From positions 1 through 21,311 of IMG/VR virus record IMGVR_UViG_3300046007_003107: a stretch of DNA of 21,311 nucleotides, one strand, 5' to 3'. The notes beneath the pieces are model-generated. The model was not told where the DNA came from. It ran no database searches and saw only the letters and a program-made list of their open reading frames with translations. The first letter of the stretch is position 1, and the number at the start of each line of letters is the position of its first letter. The DNA is from a virus. Made by a program: the position numbers and the translations under genes. This document shows, piece by piece, positions 6,014 through 12,104 of the stretch.

Positions 6014-7390
6014 ATGAGTGATCTCGCAGAAATCAAGCGTCTCGTCGAAAACATCGACAAGGCGGTGGCCGACGAACGTGTGGCCGTCAATCAGAAGTTC
6101 GACGAACTGAAGCGGGGATCGGTTGATCCGCTGACCCTCGAAAAGATCAACAAGTCCGCCGAAGCCGCGACCGCTGCCATTGAGGCCGCGAACGCTGCGA
6201 CGAAGGAAGCCAAGGCCGCAAAGGAAGCGACCGACGCCATGGAGGCCAAGTTGGGCCGCCCCGGCTTCGGCCAGAAAGCCGACGACCGCGAAATGAAGGC
6301 GGTTGGCGAGTTCCAGGGCGTCCTTGATGCCGCGTTTGCCGAGAAGGGCAGGCAGGCTCCCAAGGTCGAAGTGGACGCCTATCGCACCTATCGCAAGGCG
6401 TTCGAGACGTTCGTTCGCCGTGGCCACGAAGGACTTTCCTCGGAAGAGTCCATCGCGCTCAAGGCCATGTCGGTCGGCGTCGGCCCGGATGGCGGCTATC
6501 TGGTACACCCGGATATGTCCGGCCAGATCGCGACCGTCCTGCGTGACAGTTCTCCGGTTCGCGCGATTGCCTCTGTGCAGTCGATCAGCACGGCGAGCCT
6601 GAAGGGCCTGCGCGATATCGAGCGCACCAACGCCTCGTGGGTTGGTGAAGTGGAGTCGCGTTCGGCCACCACCACGGCGCAGTTGGGCGAATGGGAAATC
6701 CCGGTTCGGGAAATGTATTCGTTCCCGCAGGCCACCCAGGACCTGATCGACGACGCCGCTGTGGACGTGGAAGCCTGGATGGCGGGCAAGATCGCCGAAG
6801 ACTTCGCGCTTACGGAGTCCACCGCGTTCGTGTCCGGCAACACGCCGAAGCGTCCCCGTGGTTTCACGACCTATCCCACGGCTGCAACTGCCGACGCTTC
6901 GCGCGGCTGGGGCACCATGGAACACGTCGCGACGGGCACCAACGGTTCGTTCGGCACGTCTTCGACGGGCGCGGAAAAGCTTATCCAAACCATGTTCAAG
7001 CTGCGCACGGGCTACCGTCCGGGCGCGGTGTGGGCCATGAGCAAGACGACGCTTGCGGGCGTCCGCCAACTCAAGGATGCAGCTGGCGGCTTCATCTGGC
7101 TCCCGAACCTGGCCAACAACGGCGCGGCTGAAGTGAACCCGTATTCGGGCTCGCTCTTCGGCCACCCGGTTGTCGAGATGGAAGATATGGACCCGTTTAC
7201 CACGACCGATGCTTTGGCCGTGGCGTTCGGCAACTTCCGTCGCGGCTACCAGGTGGTGGACCGCATCGGCATCCGCGTGACGCGCGACAACCTGACGAAC
7301 AAGCCCTATGTGGGCCTGTACGCCACGAAGCGCGTCGGCGGCGATGTCATCCACTTCGAGGCGATCAAGTTCCTGAAGTTCGGCTCGTAA
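6014..7390 (+). CDS. HK97-fold major capsid protein with N-terminal scaffold domain
   Basis: I start at the ATG at 6014, which has AAGGA at 6001-6005; an upstream in-frame start would overlap the protease. The 458-residue protein has an N-terminal coiled-coil, Ala/Lys/Glu-rich delta (scaffold) region to about residue 95-115, then an HK97-type capsid domain. Landmarks include LSSEESIALKAMSVGVGPDGGYLVHPDMSG, typical of the start of the mature protein; SWVGEVESRSATTTAQLGEW; the P-domain segment FPQATQDLIDDAAVDVEAW; and the late GYQVVDRIGIRVTRDN. It forms the icosahedral shell after processing by the adjacent protease. The exact cleavage site cannot be read from sequence alone. Confidence 0.96.
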   Translation: MSDLAEIKRLVENIDKAVADERVAVNQKFDELKRGSVDPLTLEKINKSAEAATAAIEAANAATKEAKAAKEATDAMEAKLGRPGFGQKADDREMKAVGEFQGVLDAAFAEKGRQAPKVEVDAYRTYRKAFETFVRRGHEGLSSEESIALKAMSVGVGPDGGYLVHPDMSGQIATVLRDSSPVRAIASVQSISTASLKGLRDIERTNASWVGEVESRSATTTAQLGEWEIPVREMYSFPQATQDLIDDAAVDVEAWMAGKIAEDFALTESTAFVSGNTPKRPRGFTTYPTAATADASRGWGTMEHVATGTNGSFGTSSTGAEKLIQTMFKLRTGYRPGAVWAMSKTTLAGVRQLKDAAGGFIWLPNLANNGAAEVNPYSGSLFGHPVVEMEDMDPFTTTDALAVAFGNFRRGYQVVDRIGIRVTRDNLTNKPYVGLYATKRVGGDVIHFEAIKFLKFGS

Positions 7391-7399
7391 CCGCAGGAC

Positions 7400-7421
7400 G
7401 GGGCGGGCTTAGGCTCGCCCC
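7400..7421 (+). terminator. Hairpin after the capsid gene (terminator- or attenuator-like)
   Basis: A 9-bp stem (one G-U pair) with a TTAG loop lies 10 bases after the capsid stop codon. No T-run follows, so it is not a classic intrinsic terminator; it may limit read-through or protect the 3' end of capsid mRNA. The same size of hairpin follows the next gene. Confidence 0.5.
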
Positions 7422-7453
7422 ACTCGCTTCATCTCTTCTGAAGGGACAATCCC

Positions 7454-7834
7454 ATGGCAAAATTCGATCTTAAAAGCGTGGTTGACGCGGTGGACACGTT
7501 CCTCCCGGCTGACCGCACTGCTTCGGGCACCGGCTCTGCCGTTGACCTGCGCGGCTATGAAAGCGCGGCGGCCTATGTTTCGGTCGGCGCAAAGGCGGGC
7601 GGCACCATCACGCCGTCGCTCGAAGACTCGGTGGACGGCACGACCTACGCAGCGGTGGTTGCGGCCAGCCTGGATGGCACGTTTGCTGCCATCACGACTG
7701 GCACGTCTACCCAGCGCGTCGGCTACATCGGGGACAACCGCTACGTTCGCGGCGTGTTCACGCAGGCGGGCGGCACGATGCACGCCAACTTCGTGATCCT
7801 GCGCGGCCACCCGGCCCGCACGCCGCTCTCGTAA
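7454..7834 (+). CDS. Small capsid-associated protein (decoration-like), 126 aa
   Basis: This is a 126-residue, beta-rich protein directly after the capsid gene. AAGGGA at 7441-7446 is 7 nt before the ATG, and the leader resembles the capsid leader. Landmarks are VDLRGYESAAAYVSVGAKAGG, PSLEDSVDGTTYAAV and RVGYIGDNRYVRGVF. This set recurs in phage proteins of this position that are usually left as hypothetical or called head decoration; I recall this but cannot check it. It has no membrane segment. A capsid-binding role is inferred from position, size and high-expression-type leader. It is flanked on both sides by hairpins. Confidence 0.75.
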   Translation: MAKFDLKSVVDAVDTFLPADRTASGTGSAVDLRGYESAAAYVSVGAKAGGTITPSLEDSVDGTTYAAVVAASLDGTFAAITTGTSTQRVGYIGDNRYVRGVFTQAGGTMHANFVILRGHPARTPLS

Positions 7835-7849
7835 CACCAAACCTGTGAC

Positions 7850-7871
7850 GGGGGTGGGGCAACTCACCCCC
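7850..7871 (+). terminator. Intrinsic-terminator-like hairpin before the glycosyltransferase gene
   Basis: A GC-rich 9-bp stem (one G-U pair) is closed by a GCAA tetraloop and followed by a short T-rich stretch (ACATTTTG). This is the best terminator-like structure in the head module. It ends 10 bases before the ATG of the glycosyltransferase gene, so it could also hinder ribosome access there. Confidence 0.6.
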
Positions 7872-7881
7872 GACATTTTGC

Positions 7882-9270
7882 ATGACAAAGCCGACAGGCT
7901 GGTGGCTGGGGCTCCGCTATATGAGCCGCCAGCAAGTGGTAACACCCACTGAGCCGCATCCCGAGTTTCCGGAGAGTATGCGGCCCGTTCAAACGGTGTT
8001 CGCAGACGCGACGGTTCTCAATGCGGGGGCGCAGTGGAAAGAGATTTTGCAGGGCTGGCGCGACCAGTGCCAAACCCTGATCTGCTGGATACCAGACGTT
8101 CGGCATCACGAATCGACGGGCGCGCGGGTCACGCGCGAGGATGTACTGGAAGCCCTGAAGGCTCCCGGCTGGCGTTGCGTAGAGGATGCACTGATTGAGG
8201 GCCACGCCTTCATCGTCATTCATCGCGGCCTTGGCGCATGGCATTACGTGCCGTGGGGGCAGGGTGAGGCAAAACGGTGCCTGGTGTTCCGGTCTGGCGC
8301 GTTCGGGGATGCCATCATGGCGTCGTCCGTGCTGCCGGGCCTCAAAGAACAGGGCTACAAGATCAGCTTTTATTCGCATGATCGCGGCGCGGAAATCATG
8401 CGCTTCGATCCGCACATTGACGAGGTTGTGGCGCTTGGCGACAAGCAGGTGGCTGACGACGAAATGAGCACCTACTGGAAAGCAATTTCCAGCCGTTTCG
8501 ATCACGTCATCAACCTGACCAACGCAGTCGAGGGGCGCACCCTCCCGCAAGCATGGCACAATGAATATTGGTGGCCGGACGATCAGCGGCGACGGTCGTT
8601 TGGCGGTTCGTATCTCGCGGACCATCACTTGCTGGCAGGCGTGCCCGGCCCATACCGGGTGAAGTTCTATCCCTCCCCGGATGACGCGGGATGGGCAAAG
8701 GATACAGCAGACCGCCTTGGCCCGTTCGTCATAGTCGTTTTGCGGGGCTCCGCTTACTACAAGTGGCACCCGCACATGCACAAGGTAGTGACGCAGCTAC
8801 TGGCGCACACGTCCTTTCGAATCGTGCTCGCGGGCGGCCCGGATGCGCGCGACCTAGAGGCTGTCATTCTGCACACCGTGATCGAATATCACGGCACGAA
8901 AGAGCGGGTTGATTCGGTCGTGGGCGACAAAACCATGTCGCAGGTCATGGCGCTGGCGCAGAAAGCCGCGCTGGTGATCGGCCCCGAGACGGGCATCCTG
9001 AACGCCGTGAGCATGGAAGACGTGCCCAAGGTTTGCCTGCTAAGTCATTCGGCCCCGTCTAACCTGACGGATGATTGGAAAAACGCGGTTGCGCTGATCC
9101 CACAGGTGCCTTGTCACCCGTGCCACCGGCTGCACCACAAGGAAGCCGGGACGTGCCCGATTGACAAGGAAACCGGCGCGGCGGCCTGTGCGGCTGCTGT
9201 TCCACCGGCTGATTACATTCAGGCCATTCTCGCGATCCTGGAACATGCGAATCAAAGTTTTGCGGCCTGA
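7882..9270 (+). CDS. Glycosyltransferase family 9 (heptosyltransferase-like), with N-terminal methyltransferase-like remnant
   Basis: This is a 462-residue protein. From residue 133 it has a GT-B fold signature of family 9 (ADP-heptose:LPS heptosyltransferase-like): CLVFRSGAFGDAIMASSVLPGL with Gly142-Asp143, FYSHDRGAEIMRFDPHIDEVV, and the donor-site motif GPETG at 367-371. Cys411, Cys414, Cys425 and Cys436 form a late Cys cluster typical of such enzymes. Residues 1-125 look like the C-terminal half of a class I methyltransferase (TVLNAGAQWKEILQGW, then LICWIPD, then a GWRCVEDALIEGHAFIVIHRG end), but no Gly-rich SAM-binding motif is present. The product could transfer sugar to LPS or to a virion component. 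No clear ribosome binding site precedes ATG 7882; ATG 7921 is an alternative. Confidence 0.85.
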   Translation: MTKPTGWWLGLRYMSRQQVVTPTEPHPEFPESMRPVQTVFADATVLNAGAQWKEILQGWRDQCQTLICWIPDVRHHESTGARVTREDVLEALKAPGWRCVEDALIEGHAFIVIHRGLGAWHYVPWGQGEAKRCLVFRSGAFGDAIMASSVLPGLKEQGYKISFYSHDRGAEIMRFDPHIDEVVALGDKQVADDEMSTYWKAISSRFDHVINLTNAVEGRTLPQAWHNEYWWPDDQRRRSFGGSYLADHHLLAGVPGPYRVKFYPSPDDAGWAKDTADRLGPFVIVVLRGSAYYKWHPHMHKVVTQLLAHTSFRIVLAGGPDARDLEAVILHTVIEYHGTKERVDSVVGDKTMSQVMALAQKAALVIGPETGILNAVSMEDVPKVCLLSHSAPSNLTDDWKNAVALIPQVPCHPCHRLHHKEAGTCPIDKETGAAACAAAVPPADYIQAILAILEHANQSFAA

Positions 9271-9427
9271 CCCGGCATTGGCCGAGGACGGGCTATCGGT
9301 TGGCGACGAAGCGGATATGGCCCCAATGCGGGCGCTGCCGCTGATTGCTACCGGGGTTGTCGACCTTGCGGACGAGCCGAAAGAAACACGGATCGTCCGG
9401 GGTTATGAGCGGAAGGGGACGGCATGA
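9245..9427 (+). CDS. Small hypothetical head-neck-region protein, 60 aa
   Basis: The ATG at 9245 lies inside the end of the glycosyltransferase gene (26-base overlap), and its TGA overlaps the next ATG (ATGA). The 60 residues (start MRIKVLRPDPALAEDG, then GDEADM and ALPLIATGVVDLAD) follow a pattern common in small phage proteins encoded before head-tail connectors: a short strand, a Gly-Asp turn and a helix ending with an Ala-Gly dipeptide or similar. It has no known function. It is supported by tight overlaps on both sides and by position. Confidence 0.55.
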   Translation: MRIKVLRPDPALAEDGLSVGDEADMAPMRALPLIATGVVDLADEPKETRIVRGYERKGTA

Positions 9428-9993
9428 CCTACAAGCAATTGTCGGCGGCTGGGACCACCCCTGTCACGCGGGATGAAGTGAAGACGTGGCTGAAGATCGA
9501 CGGCACGGCGGAAGACGCATTGCTCGACGGGATCAATGTCGCGGCGACGAAGTGGGCCGAGCAGTTTCTTGGCCGGACCCTTCTGCAAGGGACGTGGGAA
9601 TACACCGCGTCGAGTTTCCCGCAGTCAAGCAACGGCTGGATTGAACTGCTCCACGGGCCGGTGCAATCGGTTGATTCCGTGACCTACCGCACGTTGGGCG
9701 GCGGGACGGGAACATGGGCCGGGACCAGCTATCAGGTTGACACCAACAAGGAGCCCGCGCGCCTGCGCCCGGTTCCGAGCGGCCTGTGGCCTGACGAGGA
9801 TGACGACTATTTTAACGCAGTCACGGTGCGCTACACGGTGGGCTACGGCACGGCGCAGAACACGGTTCCTGACGGCATCAAGATAGGCATCAAAGAGGCA
9901 GCGGCGGCGATGAATGAGCATCGCGGCGAGGACGTGCATCCGAAGTTTGCCGAGGTGCTGCTTTATCCCTTCCGCATCACGACGTTCCGCTAA
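9424..9993 (+). CDS. Head-tail connector (phiE125 gp8 / HK97 gp6-like)
   Basis: This 189-residue protein fits the phiE125 gp8 family of head-tail connectors, which form the ring under the portal. Landmarks are the N-terminal VTRDEVKTWLKIDGTAEDALLDGINVAA with its typical pair of helices, KWAEQFLGRTLL, a central strand region with LLHGPVQSVDSVTY, VRYTVGYG in the second half, and a final helix/segment leading to LLYPFRITTFR. The usual family length is about 190 residues, so it is complete. It is coupled at both ends (ATGA and TAATG). Confidence 0.9.
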   Translation: MTYKQLSAAGTTPVTRDEVKTWLKIDGTAEDALLDGINVAATKWAEQFLGRTLLQGTWEYTASSFPQSSNGWIELLHGPVQSVDSVTYRTLGGGTGTWAGTSYQVDTNKEPARLRPVPSGLWPDEDDDYFNAVTVRYTVGYGTAQNTVPDGIKIGIKEAAAAMNEHRGEDVHPKFAEVLLYPFRITTFR

Positions 9994-10325
9994 TGCGCGT
10001 TCCGGGTCTGGGCAAAATGCGGGAGCGGGTGACGCTTCAGCAGGAAAACAACACGTCAGACGGCGGCGGCGGATCGACGCTTGCGTGGTCAGACGTTGCC
10101 ACGGTCTGGGCAAAACTTGAGCCGTTAACGGGGCGGGAGCAGATTGAGGCGGACAAGCTGCAAGGCATCGTCAACACGCGAATCACGATCCGTTACCGAC
10201 CAGACGTGGTTCCGGGTATGAGGCTGGTCTGGAACAGCATCAATTTCAACATTCGCGCGGTTATCTGCGAGGAAGAGCGCGACCGATTCCTGCAATTGAC
10301 CTGCGAACGGGGCGTGGCAACGTGA
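9993..10325 (+). CDS. Head closure / head-tail adaptor protein (Phage_H_T_join, SPP1 gp16-like)
   Basis: This is a 110-residue protein with the standard outline of head-tail joining proteins: the N-terminal GLGKMRERVTLQQ strand, then a Gly-rich turn, WSDVATVWAKLEPLTGREQIEADKLQG, TRITIRYRPDVVPGMRL, and a final beta pair. It would plug the connector channel and dock the tail. It begins with the TAATG overlap and ends with the GTGA overlap. The length and order in the operon (after the connector, before gp10-like) fit the family. Confidence 0.9.
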   Translation: MRVPGLGKMRERVTLQQENNTSDGGGGSTLAWSDVATVWAKLEPLTGREQIEADKLQGIVNTRITIRYRPDVVPGMRLVWNSINFNIRAVICEEERDRFLQLTCERGVAT

Positions 10326-10741
10326 AGGTTAAGGCCACAATCCGTGGCGGCCGGAACCTGGCCCGCGTTCTTCGCACATTGCCGGACGATTTACAGCAGC
10401 CCGTCAAGGACGTGATCCGGCAGCAGGCAGAGGCGGTTCTGCAAGCAGCAAAATCTGCGGTGCCGGTGAAAACGGGCGCGCTGCGGGACGATATCCGCAT
10501 CCGCTTCACCAACAAGGGCCTGCGGGCGCGGGTTGGTGTGTTTCGGCGGACAAAGCGGCAGTTAGCCAAGGGCGTCAGCACGTTTTATGCCGCCTTCGTT
10601 GAATTTGGCACGCAAAGAAGCAAGCCAAAGCCGTTCCTTTTTCCGGCCTTCAGGGCGCGGAAAACAAGTGGCCGCGCGGCGATTGCAAAGGCCGCGAAGA
10701 ACGCACTGCAAAAACAGGCAGCCAAGAGGGATCGGACATGA
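10322..10741 (+). CDS. HK97 gp10-like tail-completion/neck protein
   Basis: This 139-residue protein starts at a GTG that overlaps the previous stop (GTGA). It shows the HK97 gp10-like family outline: an N-terminal strand, a long helix (VKDVIRQQAEAVLQAAKSAVPVKTGALRDDIRI, where the PVKTGALRDDI motif is diagnostic), then YAAFVEFGTQRSKPKPFLFPAF, also diagnostic, and a basic helical tail. It sits on the tail side of the neck. Its stop overlaps the next ATG (ATGA). Confidence 0.93.
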   Translation: MKVKATIRGGRNLARVLRTLPDDLQQPVKDVIRQQAEAVLQAAKSAVPVKTGALRDDIRIRFTNKGLRARVGVFRRTKRQLAKGVSTFYAAFVEFGTQRSKPKPFLFPAFRARKTSGRAAIAKAAKNALQKQAAKRDRT

Positions 10742-11148
10742 GCGATTCATCCTGGCCGGTTCAACAGGCGATCTATTCAAAACTTTTGGCCGGAACGTCC
10801 TTCACAAATTTGGTGGGGACGCGGCTTTACGATCATGTGCCGGTTTCGCCTGACCCCGCGACGTTTCCCTACGTCGAGGTTGGCGAAAGCACGGGCGAGC
10901 CATACGACACAAAGACTGAGCGCGGCTTTGAGCAGACCATAGTCATGCACACATGGTCCCGCCAGCGCGGCCGTCGCGAAGTGAAGCAGATTCATTCGGC
11001 CATGTACGGCCTTTTGCACCGGGGAACCCTAGCAGGGACCGGCTTCACCTTCGTCAATCTGGAAAACGAGTTTAACGAGATTTTCTCTGATCCCGATGGG
11101 CTGACCTACCACGGGATTCAACGCTATCGGGTCGCGACACAGGACTAG
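10738..11148 (+). CDS. Tail completion protein (DUF3168-like, gpU-type)
   Basis: This 136-residue protein resembles DUF3168/tail-terminator proteins. Landmarks are the N-terminal helix PVQQAIYSKLLAGTSFTNLVG, then TRLYDHVPVSPDPATFPYVEVGES, ending in the strand/helix HTWSRQRGRREVKQIHSAMYGLLH. The C-terminal strands close with HGIQRYRVATQD. It would cap the tail tube at the head end and set where assembly stops. ATGA overlap at the start; the gap to the tube gene is 9 bases. Position between the gp10-like gene and the tube gene matches the family. Confidence 0.88.
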   Translation: MSDSSWPVQQAIYSKLLAGTSFTNLVGTRLYDHVPVSPDPATFPYVEVGESTGEPYDTKTERGFEQTIVMHTWSRQRGRREVKQIHSAMYGLLHRGTLAGTGFTFVNLENEFNEIFSDPDGLTYHGIQRYRVATQD

Positions 11149-11157
11149 GAGTCTACC

Positions 11158-11559
11158 ATGCCTGCACAAACTGGTCGGAGCTTCCTGCTCAAGATCGGAA
11201 CGGGGACGGCTGCGACCACGGTTGCAGGTCTTCGTTCTTCCGGCTTTTCCGTCAACGGCGAAACCGTGGACGTAACCACCAAGGATTCGCCCAACAACCT
11301 GCGGGAACTGCTTGGTTCCGCTGGCGTGGCTTCGCTTTCCCTCACGGGTGCGGGCGTGCTTCAGGGCGGCACCCAGACGCAGTATTTCTTCAACCAGGTG
11401 AAGGATCGCACCATCGGCACATATACGACGGTGTTTGATGATGGCGATACCATCGTCTCGGGCTTCCAGGTTGAATCCTTCGAGGCGACGGGCGAGCACA
11501 ACGGCGAGCAGACTTACAGCGTTTCGCTTCAATCCTCCGGCACATTCTCGATTGCATAA
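11158..11559 (+). CDS. Major tail tube protein (TP901-1 family-like)
   Basis: This 133-residue protein is a small tail tube protein of the kind found in gene transfer agents and siphoviruses. Visible features are an N-terminal strand (RSFLLKIGTG), LRSSGFSVNGETVDVTTKDSPNNLRELL, which is a conserved loop of the family, then LSLTGAGVLQ, and an ending with GFQVESFEATGEHNGEQTYSVSLQSSGTF. It polymerises into the tail tube. AGGAG at 11147-11151 with 6-nt spacing makes a strong ribosome binding site, as expected for an abundant protein. Confidence 0.93.
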   Translation: MPAQTGRSFLLKIGTGTAATTVAGLRSSGFSVNGETVDVTTKDSPNNLRELLGSAGVASLSLTGAGVLQGGTQTQYFFNQVKDRTIGTYTTVFDDGDTIVSGFQVESFEATGEHNGEQTYSVSLQSSGTFSIA

Positions 11560-11562
11560 GCC

Positions 11563-11898
11563 ATGAACCTACAACGCGGCGACGTGCCCGTGACCATCGC
11601 GGGCACTGTCTACACCATGCGGCCTTCGTTTGAGGCGCTGGCGGCTATCGAGGAAAAGACCGGCGTGGGGATCATTCCCCTGTGGCGTCGGTTTGGGCAG
11701 CAAGATTTCGGCATCCGTGACGTTGTGACGGTTGTGACCGAGGCTGTCCGGGCGGGTGAAGGCAAGGTGCCGGACAAGTTCCCGGCGCTTATTGTGCAAA
11801 CGGGCATTTTCACTCTTGCCCAGCCCATTGCGTCGTTTCTCACCAATGCGCTGGCGGGAGACAAGGCAGAGGGAAACGAGGAAGCCGCCGCGCAGTAG
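11563..11898 (+). CDS. Tail assembly chaperone, zero-frame product (GTA-type, Phage_TAC_11-like)
   Basis: This 111-residue protein has the form of tail assembly chaperones of the gene transfer agent kind: an N-terminal strand pair (VPVTIAGTVYTMRPSFEALAAIEEKTGVGIIPLW), then GIRDVVTVVTEAVRAGEG, and a final helix with IVQTGIFTLAQPIASFLTNALAG. It would bind the tape measure protein during tail assembly and is not kept in the virion. The ATG follows the tube gene by 3 bases, with no clear ribosome binding site, so coupling is likely. A -1 frameshift site lies near its 3' end at 11871-11877. Confidence 0.9.
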   Translation: MNLQRGDVPVTIAGTVYTMRPSFEALAAIEEKTGVGIIPLWRRFGQQDFGIRDVVTVVTEAVRAGEGKVPDKFPALIVQTGIFTLAQPIASFLTNALAGDKAEGNEEAAAQ

Positions 11899-12104
11899 AC
11901 GCTATTCCGTGGCGGCGTTACCGAGAGATCGGCATGGGCATCCTGGAATGGGTGCCCGATCAATTCTGGCGGTCAACCCCGTGGGACTTGTCAGCGGCCT
12001 TCGATGGCTGGCTGGAAAAGAACGGCCACAAAGACGCGATTGAGCCGTTGTCCCGTGAGGAATTTGAGCAGCTAAAAACGAGGTTCCCCGATGGCGGTCA
12101 TTGA
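11563..12104 (+). CDS. Frameshifted tail chaperone fusion (lambda GT-like), about 180 aa
   Basis: A -1 shift at GGGAAAC (11871-11877) joins the first 105 residues of the chaperone to a 75-residue extension read from 11877 to the TGA at 12102-12104. The extension contains AIPWRRYREIGMGILEWVPDQFWRSTPWDLSAAFDGW, which matches the form of Phage_TAC_6-like second chaperones of gene transfer agents. The conserved part begins before the only good ATG (11934), so an independent start would cut it, which favours frameshifting. By analogy with lambda gpG and gpGT, the fusion would recruit tube protein to the tape measure. The end overlaps the tape measure gene by 14 bases. Confidence 0.82.
11871..11916 (+). 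promoter_or_regulatory. Programmed -1 ribosomal frameshift signal (slippery heptamer plus hairpin)
   Basis: The heptamer GGGAAAC (11871-11877) is in the correct phase (G GGA AAC in zero frame). After a 6-nt spacer (11878-11883) comes a hairpin with a 9-bp stem, arms GCCGCCGCG (11884-11892) and CGTGGCGGC (11908-11916), with one G-U pair and a 15-nt loop that contains the zero-frame TAG stop. Heptamer, spacer and stem all match the canonical design. Confidence 0.85.

Noticed and set aside
5984-7354. Long open frame on the minus strand (456 codons) opposite the capsid gene
   Set aside because: It lies fully antisense to a clear capsid gene, is Arg/His/Gly-rich without motifs and follows from the GC-rich third-position bias of the real gene.
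7864-8781. Minus-strand open frame of 305 codons opposite the glycosyltransferase
   Set aside because: Same antisense bias; the + strand has recognisable GT9 motifs and no ribosome binding site or neighbour supports a minus gene.
11934-12104. Independent small gene starting at ATG 11934
   Set aside because: It would lose the conserved-looking front of the TAC_6-like segment and has no clear ribosome binding site; the frameshift explains it better, although low-level internal start is possible.
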